From: Chrysomallon squamiferum
Taxonomy: Eukaryota; Mollusca; Gastropoda; Neomphalida; Peltospiridae
NCBI GenBank assembly: GCA_012295275.1
Contig: CM022665.1
Span: 25,789,446-25,853,445 of the forward strand
Direction of reading: 5' to 3'
Length of the DNA stretch: 64,000 nt
A model generated the notes under the pieces. It did no database searches. It had not been told where the DNA came from and was given only the letters and a program-made list of their open reading frames with translations. Position numbers and translations under genes: made by a program. This document shows, piece by piece, positions 21,527 through 35,595 of this stretch; the first letter of the stretch is position 1; the number at the start of each line of letters is the position of its first letter.

Positions 21527-22300
21527 ATTAAGACAATTAAATGAATTATATATCAGTGTTAATAGAAAAGATCGAGATACTGAAATGGCCGGATGGCGTT
21601 TTCCTTCTTATTTCTGATAAGCAATCATTTTTAAATATTATATTTCTACATGAATCTTATTAGTATTAAATAATAATAAAATAATAAATTAATTTAGATT
21701 AAAGTTTATAAATATTTACTATAATTTACTGTTATTCACTTATTGTTAAACTGACCACTTATCGTTTCATGTTTTAGACCAGAATACTTTCGTTCATGTC
21801 AAACGATTAAGAAGAAAAATGCTCTAAAAACGGGTAACCAGTTTCTGGCTGCATAGCAATAAATGAACACGAAAACAAAATAAGTATCTATTAAAAGCAC
21901 GTGTAAATATCATCAAAAACGTGAAAACTACAAGGAATCAGGGGAAGCAACTCTAAAATTCGATCCTCTGAAGGTCATACATCGTTTAAAAGGAAGGAAC
22001 ATATCGAGACTAATTCGTTATGGACGCTACGACATACATTGAAATGATATAGGCTATGTCATCGTGATTTTGTCATTGCATGGACACAAAACAGCTGACT
22101 TTGTCACGTCACAGGTCATGTCATTGACTAGGCACTGCTGTGAGATGAGAAAGGTGTTCGAGAATGGCTCAGAGTTCAGAATAAAATCATAACAGGCGAC
22201 AAAGTATTGATGCAAACTTTGGTGACAATGAATTACTTTCTAAATCGGTTATTATTTTTTTAACATCGCATCACACACTCGTGCTTTATTTTGTTCATTT
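21118..22300 (-). promoter_or_regulatory. COQ8 5' region: probable 5' UTR, upstream exon and promoter
   Basis: An acceptor-like TTTTTAATAG|TTCTG on the minus strand at about 21136 suggests the start-codon exon begins just upstream of the ATG and that a noncoding exon lies further up. A less AT-rich patch at about 21940-22200 contains GTCACGTCACAGGTCATG (22103-22120), a CRE-like and AGGTCA half-site cluster that could belong to the promoter. There is no direct evidence of a start site. Confidence 0.3.
21457..21523. repeat. (TG)n microsatellite
   Basis: About 33 uninterrupted TG units, the longest dinucleotide array in the window, about 340 bp upstream of the COQ8 start codon. Confidence 0.97.
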
Positions 22301-24152
22301 ATTTATTTATTTAGTTATTATTATTATTATTATTATTATTATAGATTGTTAATGAGATGTACTATATATATATATATATATATTTATTTATTATTTTTTT
22401 TTTTTTGTGGTAAAATCTGCAATTTGTTATGCTCAAATAAATTATTTAAAAAATAAAAGTAATAAGTTCTTAATCATTTTTAAACATATCCTATTGCATT
22501 TAACATTGTAGTATCAGTATATATATTATTTCAGTTATTTTCAATTTTGTCCATTTACATGTTTGTATGTGTGTGGTCAAATTTCATAATTAGATATGTC
22601 CGATCATTTTCATATATGTTGCTGACTCGCAATACCTTATTGAAAGAAATCTTCAACTTTAGATCAAGAAAAAAGATGTGTTCAGTACTTGTTATTATAA
22701 AGTGAAATCTACAGTTTTGAAACTATTAAGATCTAAACTGTTTTTTTTTATTAAAAGGATATTTTCACTACCCAACAAATCTGTCAGTGCCACTGGATCA
22801 TGCTGTAAGAACTAAGAACACCTAAATTGTAATGATACTTTTCTTTAAAATTAGTATTAACTGTTTGATTCAATCATAATTTTATGTAACCTGTTGAAAC
22901 TGCTTTCAGCATATTGTAATGTTCCATTAAACAAAATGTGTCCCTTACTTCTTTCTATTTGAATTACTTATATTTTATGAAGAAAATGAATTGTTGAATA
23001 TATTTTTTTCAGAACATATTTTCATTCTATTCATTGTGCTATACTTCATTTTTATTAAAGAAATAAATGATGCATTTTTTAAAAGAGTCTGTCCATAAAA
23101 ATTTAAGCTGATACTAAATTATTAATATGATTGTTAAAACCACAGCTGCTTCTTTTAGCTGGCTGAACAAGCTGGTTTTTTATTTTTATTTTTTTCAGGA
23201 ACTAATGGATTAAAACTTGTACTAACAAAGAGGAAAATAGTCGTTTTGACATTCTAATTTTGTGAGCAAGTTCACTATCCTTTTAATTTTTTGGCATGAG
23301 TGAATGAATTTCTGATAAAAGAGAATGTTATTGTTACAAAGTAGTGATTTCCCAATCATTCAGTTTTCAATTATTTTTTTTTTATGTATTTATTTTATTT
23401 ATTTGCTTTATTCTTTTTTGCTGTCTCTTCGTTTGATGTGCAGAAATTATTATAATTAAAATATGAGACAGTTTTTTTGCAAAAGATAATTATTTTAATA
23501 TGAAAGTGACATAAAAAGCTTAATGTGTCAAAATTCTGTCAATAGGTCTTTGAAGCTGGGACAGGAACATGACTTTGACAGTAACTGATATGTGTGCAGT
23601 TATATCAACATAATACGCAGAACCAGTAATCTCAGTATTAAATATTTTATTTTTTATGTACTTTTATATGAAGAATAAATAAATACTTGAATTCCAAGAA
23701 GCATCTGTTGATTGTCAAAATGAAAAGTGAAGGAAGATCTTAATTTATCTTAAATTATCTTTAATGTCCATTTCATCTTTTATTTAAAATATCAAAAACA
23801 CAAGAACAATACCTAAAAACCATTTTGATGCTAGATATATTAAATTTCACAGTAATGAAATGTGGTGAATTAACTTCCTGGAACACTTGCAAGTGTACAC
23901 AGTAGATGAAGTTTTAGGTAGGTTTTTATGTTAAGTACTTTCCTTGGAATGTTGTCCATTTGTGAAAGAGCCATTATCATATCACTCCTTCAGTGAAAGT
24001 TTCATCATATTTCTTGTTACTATCATCTAAAGAAAAAGGTTTTACTCTATCTTGGCAAGGATTTAGTTTTACCATCTTAAAGACTGGAAACCTAGAATCA
24101 CTACTCTCGATAAACTTTAAACATTTTCTTCAGCATTAAGCTACTTGATATA

Positions 24153-24250
24153 CAGGCCCTCCTTACTTAACAACGGAGTTCCATTTCTATGCCTGTCATG
24201 AAGCAAGAAGCCGTCCCTTAATATTTCAGGCATACTCTACTGTTTCCGAG
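24153..24250. mobile_element. Possible Tigger-like transposon terminus relic
   Basis: After a TA, the sequence CAGGCCCTCCTTACTTAACA followed by a CGGAGTTCC motif resembles the CAGGxCCTCCTxxxTTAACG-ACGGxGTTCCG ends of Tigger-type elements. I could not find a matching right end, so only a fragment can be claimed. Confidence 0.35.
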
Positions 24251-24554
24251 TTTGTGTCAACCACCTTTACACCATTTATAGTATAATTATTTTTAAATGT
24301 TTATGCAGTAGTGTAATGTTTACTGTAATAGAGGAAATCAGCTCTAATATAAATGACTTGGATTTGGATACTGTAAATATGGGTAATTATTTTTATTTAT
24401 TCTGGATAAAGAAAAGCTTCAGTAGAAACACCTACTTTATAAACTGTTTTAATTTGCATAACTTAAATATTACACAACATAAAAAATAAAATTACAGAAA
24501 TTATAAGGTCTTGTACATGGGGTGCACAATAAAAAAAACAAATTTATAGAGTAG

Positions 24555-24642
24555 ATATGTAGCCTTGGAGGCTGTGAATGCTAGTGAATACTGATGAAAT
24601 ATGTAGTTTTGGAGGCTGTGAATGCTAGTGAATACTATGGTA
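24555..24642. repeat. 44-bp tandem duplication
   Basis: Two adjacent copies of ATATGTAG(C/T)(C/T)TTGGAGGCTG continuing GTGAATGCTAGTGAATACT, offset by 44 bp with a few mismatches. Confidence 0.9.
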
Positions 24643-27600
24643 ATGAGAGACTCACAATGGTTAAAGCAAAATGAAATGCTTGACACTAAGGTGTTGACTG
24701 TAACAAGATCATTTATGGAACTGACAGATTTTCTTAATGTTACAATTTAGCCTGAACTCAAATTTGTTCATCTCTGAAAACTATTAGAACTGCCAATTAA
24801 CTGCTGTTTTTTTTTTCCTGAAAATAAAACACACTGAATACACAAAAAACAAGAGAAGTAGAGGCTTTGTTCAGCTTTAATTTATTGAAACTTATTGAGA
24901 ACTGCATATATTACCAGGTGGTGGACATGGTATTTGCAGTATAATTAATCAACAATTATAGTCCCACAGCAAGTGTGATGTCTCATCTGCAGAAAACAGA
25001 GTGCCATTAAAATAATACTAATATTAAATGAAAATAATGATAATTAATGCTACAACTAGCAAGCTAGATAATGAATTAAAAAATAAATAACAATAATCTT
25101 TGAAATAAAACAGGTAAAATCTGTTTGATGATATTTGTTTTGATAAATGTACACAATGCATGCTTTTATAACAGTGGATGCATATATAAATATATTTCAT
25201 GTAAATGCTAGCGATAAACTGACAGTGATGGCATGAAGTGTTAAAACAGCAACTCCTTTGAGCTGGTCACCAATATTTTTGCTTTGTTTTGTTATTTTTT
25301 TTCTCTCAAAATCTTCCCAGTTTCTGACAGGAAATCCTCATGCCACCACTGGAAACCAATGGCAGTCTGTACTCTGCAATGGACATTCAGTTACCCCGAC
25401 ACACTACTGAACAAGTCAGCAAATACCAAGCACAACCTTGTGCACACACATCTTTGTTACAAAACAAGCTATCTGGGAAACAGAGTACATAATATAGAGA
25501 GCATCACCTGGAATAATAATATTAATATTAATAATATTAATTCTTTGAAAAAAAAAAGAAATTTAATAAAAAAATCTTTTTTTTTTCCTTTTATGCTATT
25601 ATTTTCTTCACATTTTTGTGAATATTATGACATATTAGATCCTCAACCTGAACTATACCACTGTTGTGTGCAGAATATGCAAAGTAATGACTAAAAAAAC
25701 CCAAAGTGACCAACCTTACCACAGTACAACTGAGAACATATAAAATACACATAACAATGGTTACAAACAGCAACTATTATATTGCTTTTTCCTTAAGTTC
25801 CAGACTTCAAACAAAATGTGCAGGTATATGAAAACTGTTTTTAAAGTAAAGCCACACAATTCTGCAACTACTGAATACATCAACCAACTCTCCATTTTAT
25901 GTACTCTTTACTCTTGAGAGAGAGGTTTTGAGAAAGCCCACCACACAGCATACCATAATCCTTCTAACTTATTTTTTCCCAATAATATCTTGATCTTTCT
26001 TTTTAAATATATATATATAAAATAATAATAATAATAATAATTATAATAATAAAAAGAAAAAGTGAAATAAAACGGAAAAAGTTAAAAACCAATACCAAAA
26101 CTTAGGTATTCTTAGTTTGCAACAAAACCCTTGAACCATTAAACTGGACAATATCACAAATAGAAAGGATGAAAAACAATATTTAAAAAAAAAAAAAAAA
26201 AAAATTAGAAGGATTACAGCATGCAAACATACTTTATTTTTTAAATATATTTTTAAATGTTGCCAACGTACACACGCATTGTTGGCACAATCGGTGTTTC
26301 ACTTCACATACTGGAGATCCACACCATAAGGAAAGACATCGGGCTGTGACAAACACCAGATCTCATGGGAAATGCGTGGCCTATCCAGGAATATATGAGT
26401 ATAAAACAATCAAGGATCACATGCAGAACTGAAATCAACTGAACGGGCTGCTGAAATGAACAGACAGATGGCAGATTTAATAAGAAAAGCAGAGAAAAGA
26501 AGAAGTGAAGGATAAAAGAGGCTCCTTAATGTCACATGCATGTACCTTTAATGAATAATCACATCTTATTGCATATTTCACCTGTCCATCAAAAATCACA
26601 GTGTAACTGGAAGTAACAAACTAACAAAACTATAAGTGGGAAACACGACAATGCTGTATCTAAGATAATAAATAGTAACTAAGCAAATCCTATTGTTCCC
26701 ACAGTTTCATGACTCATCTAATCTAGAAAGTCTTAGAATTTACATATTCAATAGAATAATGAAACATCTAAAATGGTTAACACTCGGTACCATCTTCCAA
26801 CATTTAACAGCACACAGATTGAACGGATCATGAGAGAAGAAGAGAAAAAAGCAAGATTAAAGTGGAAAGTCGGAAAAGAAAAATGACACAAAAAAACAGA
26901 ATAAAAAGCGAAAGGGTGGAAAAAAAAACACAAAAAAAACAAACAAGGAAAAAGGCAAAGGAAAGAAATACCCGTTCAATTTTTTTTTATTTTTTTTTTT
27001 TAAACAATTGTTTGTTTTCTGTTGTTGTTTTTTTTTTTGTTTTTTTTTTTAAAACGCACACTTCCCTGGTTACAATGCACACAAATGATTTCATGCTAGA
27101 TTAAGAAGACAAATGACTACAATCTGGGTCCAGTTGCATGGTTCAAAATAAATATAACTCCTCAATAATTACACTTAACATAGTGATTAGATCATGTATA
27201 TATGAAACGTGGTTAACAACTTTGAGTTAAATAATAACAATCAATTCAACTAATAAAACAACTTTTTACATAATACAATATTCCATTTAGTTACACATGA
27301 ATATGATACAATTTCTGTTGCATGATAAATGTGACTAATATATATACTATATAAATCCTTTCATTCTATGAAAGTCTTTGAGGTTTTGAAAGTGGAGAAT
27401 ATGTAATAAATCTGTAAGGAGTGCACTAATGTCACGAAAAAAAAAACGAAAATAAAAACGAAAAAAAAAACACCCAACAATAACTTGATGACTGATCTCC
27501 AAGTACAAAATAGTCCTGAACAATGGTCTACAAATGTCTAAGTAGCCATTTTGGTTTTATTGAAAGACCTCGAGGAGGATGCGGCAAGTTTGCATCAGAC

Positions 27601-28012
27601 GGTAAAAATAATATGCAATGTTGGAAAAGTCTTGTTGTTGAAACTATGAAGAAGAAAATTTTTTTTAAAAATTAAAAAAAACATCGAACGAATCTGTTGT
27701 GAAAATGTGTGAGATCAGAGTGATGTATATATACAGAAGTTCCTAATGGTTGTTGTCTGTTTCTTTCTTTCTTTTTTTTCTATTACAGTCCAAAATGATG
27801 TGTTGGTTTACAGCAGAGTTATCTGGGATGAACATGCAATGCAAATGTACATGTAGGAAAAAAAAAAGTCACATAATGCACAAAAAAAAGAAAAAAGAGA
27901 AGAATCACTGTAAAGGCGATTATGCCACCAATAGGGATAAAACGAAAGAGGCCTTAAATAAGTTTTTTTTCTTCTTTCTCTTATGATGCTAGGTCATGAT
28001 ACACAGTATCTC

Positions 28013-29169
28013 CTAATGACCTGAAGCTTGACGGGCACGTTTGTACTCCTCCTGCTGAATGCGTTGTTGAATCATGTACTGTGCTTTAGTTATGTTAGAT
28101 GGTGTTCCAGTGATAGATACTATGCGGTTTCGGGTTCCTGGGGTGTATACACCTTTTTTCGAGATTTGAATATTGGTACCAGTATACTGCTGTATTTCCA
28201 CAATGCCCTTTCCACCAGGGCCCAGTATAGCTCCAACGATACTCTCTGCTACTTCCAGATCCTGTTTTGTAGTTCCAGATGTCTTGTCTTCTGTAGGGCT
28301 ATACATTCCTGTACCAAGACCAAATGAATTTTGGTTAACACTGATATTTGGAGACCTATCACCAGCAGGGAAACCTTGGGCAGTGCTGGGGTAAGTGATA
28401 GCACTAGAGAAGGAATCATTTAACATGGGACTACTTCCGTATCTTTCCTGTTGTACACTAGGGGAAGAGCTTCCAAACAGACTAGAGTTGGCACCTGTAG
28501 AACCAGAGCTACCAAGTCCGGATGAACCACTGCCAACAGGACCAAACAAACTCGTGGCACTAGCTGAATTATTGCTAGTGTTGAGGTATGGACTGGCTTG
28601 GGAAACATTTCCCGAAGCTGACGATGTGCTTGTCATCAGTGGTGTTGATCCTATGGCTGGGGTACCCAGATTCAGATTACCTATACCAGTGTTGCCACTG
28701 ATATTCTGTGGTACATTCCCAAGATTATTGACACCAAGACCTAATCCCATTCCAAGTATTCCATAGTTAGCTAATGTATTCATAGCCTGACTTATTTCCT
28801 CAGTTGCCTGGTCTGTAAATCCACTACCTCTTAAAGTCACTTTCAAGTTGTCGATGTTGGCGCCTGACATTGCACCCGGTGCTCCTGCATTGAAATTCAT
28901 TCCAGTTGCTAAGTTGGTGTTTAATGTATTTCCATTAAATCCGAAACCGAAACCTCCACCACCAGCAAAATTATTGTTGCCAATCGCCATTTCTTGACTG
29001 CGATTCTGAATAAAAGTGCTGTTAGCGAAAGGTGAACCTGTGGGATTGGCACTGGCTACAGGACCCGTATAATCTGCATAGCTGATATTTGGACAACTTC
29101 CACTCTGTGGATCTTCAACAATCTTCTGAAGTATCATATCTATAGCCTTTGTGTTGGAATCAAAATCAC
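28013..29169 (-). CDS. NOVA: NOVA exon 5 (KH2 end, spacer, KH3, stop)
   Basis: 385 codons including TAG. Begins [20 protein letters not shown], continues [20 protein letters not shown], then a long Gly/Asn/Ser/Thr-rich spacer. It ends with KH3, including [10 protein letters not shown] and [14 protein letters not shown]. Several long open frames on the opposite strand are shadows of this compositionally biased exon. Confidence 0.97.
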
Positions 29170-32100
29170 CTGCAAAATACAGAAGTTACAAAGCACACCA
29201 TTAACAGATTTTTATATTAAAAATTACAGGTTTCCAAACACTGTTTTCAGTTCTTGCAAAAAGAACCAGCAAATAAATAATACTAATCTATTTTAATACT
29301 TTTTTTTTTTTTTTAGCTCATATTGGCCCGTATTTTTCAATATCCATTAAATAATTAGTATTAACTAAATACTCAAATTTCCAAAAAAAATCATTTATAT
29401 AACCTTATTGACTGCAATTTCTGTTTTTACTACTGATTTTTAAGTCCTTCAATTTTTAAAAATATTCATGCCCAGCTTTAATGGAATATGACTATATCAT
29501 AAAGAACTGTTTTTCTTATGTTATTCATTAAAAAAAATAATAATAATAGGAACTTTAAATACAAGTGTAACTGACATGCTACTTTCCACAACCACCCTTG
29601 ATGAATGAAATGATAACCCTTTTATGAATATCTGACCAGATGGAATGATGATATCAATCCAGATAATATGATAATGGTGATATGAAATGAAATAAAGTGA
29701 AAATGAACGAGATGATATGGGAAAGTTTAATTTATATAATCAGAGACCTGGACAAATAGTTAACTTATGAAAATGTGATCTATTTTAACAGTTCTGAATT
29801 GTGTTTTAATGATAACTATAATGATTACTTATTATCTCCCTTGATAATAAACATTCTGCAATATTAGGATCAAAGAAATATATAATTTCGAGACTCCAAA
29901 AAAATAAAATGCATTTTTAAAAATATACAGCTAATTCACAAGAATAATTAACAAAATTTACTTCATAATTAGTCACCTTTACAACTAAAGATCTTGTAAA
30001 AAATGCAATTAAAACATGAATTACAGTGATTAAAACTGGTCTAGAATTTTGTAATTAAAATGCCAAAATCATTATCTGCTCAAAGTAATTTTAAATCAAA
30101 ATATTTTAAATTAATTTTAAATTAAATTTTTACGTACCTTGAGGGTAAACAATATGTCTTAGTGAAATGAGAATGAAAATGACATGATACCTGTGATCTC
30201 ACCTGCTACAGTCACACATCTCTCAGGTAAATTGGTTTCTTTTGACTTTTGTGAAATCTGTACATACGCTCCACTTTCTTCTTTTATTTGTTTGATGAAG
30301 TTTCCGGCTTTTCCTATGATCATCCCAGCTGTACTGTTTGGTACAAGGATTTTTACCTGCAAGAACAAATCATATTTTTTTAAGAAAATAAAAATATTTG
30401 AGATGATAATAATTACAATTAATTTTATTTTTTTATTTTTTTTATTTTTAATAAATGGTATATCAAATATCTTAATTGAAGTTTAGAAATCATGTTATAG
30501 ACAGACATCCAAATGAAATTAAAAAATTGCTTACGACCAATACTGTTTTCTTTAGAAACTATAAACTGCTACAGAAATACACTGCAAGTAAGGTTGGGCA
30601 TTTTAAACTTGACATGAGATGATTATGTTATCTAATTATGGTCTGCAAAGAAGTATTAAACTTAAAGCATATGAAATATTCAGCAGCAGCCAGCTCAAAA
30701 TTTTGAAATGTGTATTAAATTCTATCTAAACATACCTGCCGATGCCGTTCAAATGTTGACTTTGTTTCATCCATTTTGGGATTAGGGTCAGGTTTTTCTC
30801 TAATTTTTTCCATGACAAAATTATGAACTTGGCGAACTGCTTCGACGGGACCCATAATGAGACAGACGCGTTCAGTTGTTCCTGAAAAATAATTAAATAA
30901 AAAGACGTAACATTATTCTTACAGTTGGCACTGACTGGAAATAATGTAGCAACAACAACAACAAAAAACACTGTTGCATCAAAAATGTCTTTTTGTTAAG
31001 TACTGCAGTTTATTACTTCTGACATTTTATCTGCATTCCTACAGACGGAAAGAGATTCTCAAAGACTGACCCCCCCAAAAAAACAAATGTAATATAAATA
31101 CTTGTAACACAAAGGCATTAATCAAATCTGAGGTAAAATGGATAAATAATGAATAAAACTGTTTCTCTAAACTTAGTATGTAATTAATATTTTTAAACTC
31201 ATTTTAATTTCTTAAATATATTTTAAAAATTTAAATTTTGTTAAGATTTACAACTGAAAAATATACTCTTGAAAAACAGAACAAAATATATCCTGCAAGA
31301 TTTGATACATTATATAGTGCTGCATACTCCTTTTTTTAACCTGTTATTAAATACTGTGTTTTTGTTTTTTATGCAGCCAAATTGTCATTGTATTTAGTCT
31401 ACATTTGTTACTGATAAATATATTAACAATTTCATTATGTGTAAAAGTAATATTTGTTTATCATTTTATGTATCTGCATGTTATCTTTTTCAGCCATGTT
31501 AATTATTTTAAGTCAACCAGTGTATAATACAGTTGAAAACTAATTTGTTTTTATATATATCTGGCTTATAATTAATAGAAAACAGTTTGCTTCTATTATA
31601 CTTTCTTATATACTGACAGATGACCACTTAAATGCTTATGTTACCATAAAACTGGAAACATTTATTTGGATTAGATGAAAATACTTTGTACCAAAATAAA
31701 AACTCCCATGTCATATACTACTTTATAGACTTTTCTGCTGTTACCAATAAATAGAATATATTGATTAATAATGACAAAATAATTAATATGAATTTTAAAA
31801 TGTCATTTTATGGGAAGTAGCATCTTGCAGCTATTTTCATCATCTACAGATTCGGTTCATTTTATGGAAATCAATGCTGATTTATTTTCACACTATTTTA
31901 CTAGCTGCATAAACATTACTGAAATTACTAATTGTATAATCTCTGTCATTGAAATGAATTAATTCACAGGCTAATTAAGCCTAGCAAGTCTTTTACACTT
32001 TCTTTATTTCACTTTTGTACTAATAAAAGCAAACTTTTTTGCTGAATATTCTTAAACCAACAATAATACTAACCCAATCCCAGTAAAATATTAAGATTTA

Positions 32101-35100
32101 GCATAATGTTTTATTTGTTTTCCTGTTGTTGTTTTTATTTTAGTGAAATAAATACTTGATCATTTTTAAAACATACATGTGTATGTTAATGAAACAGTAT
32201 TAGTCACCCAAAATTACCTGGATAAAAATCATTTGCTTTTGACATCTTAACTCGGGCGCCTGCATCTTTCTGAACTTGTGCAATGGTTTCCCCACCTTTT
32301 CCAATAATGGCACCGGCAGCTATACTGGGCACAAGAATTTTTAAGTGAATGTTTTCACCTGAAAGTATAAATATATATATGTAGTTATAATCAAAGATCA
32401 GGTAATGTACCTTACATATTTTTATTTTTTATATATAAACCTTTGCATAATTATTACAAACACACAAACTGCTGCAAGGAATAGTTTATTTCACTCATAT
32501 AGGTATTAAGTACTAGACATCAGCATGCATATTGTGTACACCATTAAGGACATTGATCAGAATGGAAAGTCCACAGCTAAATTATCTGCCCATAATACAT
32601 ACTGGCTATGTAGATAAAATAATTAAAGTTGTATTATGCAGATAAATTCACCCAAGTCCATTGTCTCCTTCAATATGAATGATCATCTGCCAACTTACTA
32701 ACCTCTGCTATGTTCCATGCTTTATGTGCCAACTATCTAGCAACATCTGCATTTTCTAATGATTTCATCCATATGGCAACATTGTCAATACAAACTAGAA
32801 AAAATCTTTGCTTCTGGATACTTCTCTGCCTCTAAGCAGAGGAGGAAGTGTGTATCTACACTACAAAATGTCATTGAAAGGTCAAGAGTTTTCTGTTAAA
32901 TACACACAACAGATCTACACGCATCTACGCACAAACACAGGTTCATATATAAACATGTTCACTCACATAATACATATATTCATAACATACAAATATAGAA
33001 GTCAAAACGTACAAATTGTGTATTACTTCTGTGGAAATTACCAAGTGTCATCATATATTCATTGATTTATGCTTTAGGCCATTTTCAGAATATCAGATAG
33101 AAAGTTTATAGTGGGAGTCACTTTCTCCACGCACCCTAATTTCCATCACTCAAAAATAATTAAATGCATTAAAGAAGACCACAAACTATGATAAATCAAC
33201 CTCTGACTGGTATATTAGAATCAACGCTGTGTACGTTGCAACTAATAATTAATTATATGTACACGTGTAACTATATACTGAAGTTGACAATAGATTGTGT
33301 TTGTGTTCCCTTGGGCAACAATATTTTTAAGAATAAATGAACCTAATGAAGGGTAAATGTACGTAACAATACTTAAGCACTGTTGTGGAATAGCTTCCCT
33401 GCTACTTTCAGACTATTTGGTAACCATAATAAAAACACTTCAAAAAGGATATCTGTAACCACAAAGCCCATTGTTTGTTCTCTCAAACAAAATGTTTTAA
33501 TTTCCTTTTATTTCCACACATACATTTCCTCACATATTTTTTTTTTTTTCCCCATGTTCTTTTTAAAATTATGTCATTTTTTCCCTGCCTAATGTGTTAA
33601 GGTTAACACTACAAAAACAAAACATTGATTTTTAAAAAAATTATATGACAATAACAGGACCAGAGGGCAGAAAGAGTGAAGGTGATGTAAGGTCAATGTT
33701 TCTGAGACCAATTGGAATGTTTGACTAGTTACAATTTGCAAAGTGTTACTCACCATTAACAAACATATCATTGTTTTCATTTAACCTTTATTATTACAGA
33801 AAATACCCTGCATTATAGAAGATAAAAGATGGAACAGACAGTGAGGTCAACTGACCCAGGCCTTTGAATGTTGCTGGTCTATAGCAAACATGTACATTCT
33901 GTAACAGCTGGCAAACAGTCTAATGTAATATTTATTGTACATACATACATACATACGTACATACACACATATATATTTAATAGCAACATGATGCATAACC
34001 GTCTTACACCACAAAAGAGAATATTACCTGGAACGAAAATTAAAAAAGGTCTCACTGTCTTACCTGGAAATGTTAAAGGAAACATATATACATCTGCAAA
34101 TACATGTACAAGTGGGCTGTAGCAGTCTGGAGGTGTAAATGCATATGCAGATGTTGGTCCACTTCAGAGAGTGGCACTGTGCCAGATGTACATAATTACT
34201 GCTGTCAGACCCACACCAACAAGGCACACTGGGCCACAAGTTTATGTAAAATGTACATCAATCAATGGAATAACAACACGATCAATAACGTCAAACCCAA
34301 ACAATATGCTCTTTCTATCTTGTTCAACTATCAGAAATCAAACTTTTTATATTTTTTTATATGGTATACATACAAGACACATACACAAAATATTTATCAG
34401 AATAAATACATCATAAAGTAATATTTGCTATTATCTCTTCTCAAAGGACTTGGATATATTGTCTGGTTTCTTGTTTCTGTATCCTATGTGGTATTTTTAA
34501 GTTTTTTTTCTGTGAAGTCATACAAGTATGCAAGCAAGTGCATTCACGGAATGTGCATATGACTATCAAAGTGCATGCAGCATGTGTACGAGTGCTGTTT
34601 TTCGCCAAAGACAGTAAACCATCATCAAAATTAACAGAATGATTATCATGGCTTTTTGAAATATTCAGCTTGCAAACATTGTCTGATGCAAGAGATTGTA
34701 GATCATGTTCAATACATTATGTTTCTACCATAAGGTTACAATTATCTAAAAACAGGATATTTACAGATCTGATAAAAGCAATGAAGTATAAAGTTATTTT
34801 ATTTACACAAAACCCACGATCTTTTGTTGTAGTGTGGAACAATGGAAATTTAAATTATACTAACTTAGAAAATTACTTTAAAAAAAAAAAAAAAAAAAGT
34901 GATTTTAAACATGAAAATTTATACCTTTCTGATGTTTGCATCAAACAAATGTCAAAATGCAAAGCATTAAGTGCTGTTTTATCACATTAAATGACACTTA
35001 ACATGCACCTCAGCCTTAGAGCTCCAAGTAAGATCTAGTTGATTCCCCTCTTTTTTAAAAATTACTTAGGTGTGTTATTAATAACTTCTGTTATTTCTTA

Positions 35101-35557
35101 GGAAGAGCATGTATGAGATGAGCCCTTAGAACATCCTTAGTACATTTTCTGATTTTATTGTTTAATTATTTGAATTTATAAAATGAAAAAGTTGACTAAT
35201 TTCTTCTTATTGGCAAGAAGTTCTGTTTGTGAAGTGGGAAATGTCTGTCCATTCCTTTGTTTTTTCTCAGTTTTTTAAGCAAGTTTTCAAATACCTAAAT
35301 CTAAGAAATGGAATATTCATGTCACTTATTCATGATAATCTATACTTGGTCTTGACAATTGGAAAAAATACCATTTTTAATGAGAACTCAAAAATGGTAA
35401 CTATCAATACCCATGTAATTAACATCGACTAATAAATGTTCCATCTGCCATACCTATATCTTAATCTACAAAAATTCAAATTTAGGTTTTTGCTATTTCA
35501 GTACAATTCTCTTAAAACACTAAGGCATTATTGCATTAAAAAAAAAAAAAAAAAAAA

Positions 35558-35595
<38 letters not shown>

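Larger units (their letters stand above)
22301..28012. other. Intergenic region between COQ8 5' flank and NOVA 3' end
   Basis: No conserved protein frame. It contains ATT and TA runs near 22316-22382, a possible Tigger end at 24153 and a 44-bp tandem duplication at 24555-24642. From about 25800 to 28012 lies the probable NOVA 3' UTR on the minus strand (A- and T-rich runs at 26960-27050 and 27440-27470). A minus-strand AATAAA at 27556-27561 is one of several possible poly(A) signals. The 136-aa frame at 25284-25694 is not recognisable. Confidence 0.5.

Noticed and set aside
25284-25694. 136-aa plus-strand frame
   Set aside because: No recognisable domain; its second half is AT-repeat translation, and it lies in probable NOVA 3' flank.
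28028-28766. Plus-strand frames of 73-123 aa
   Set aside because: They are antisense shadows of the Gly/Ser-rich NOVA last exon, which has clear KH3 homology on the minus strand.
30726-30971. 81-aa minus-strand frame across NOVA exon 3
   Set aside because: It reads the exon in a shifted frame; the conserved KH1 frame ([10 protein letters not shown]) is the correct one.
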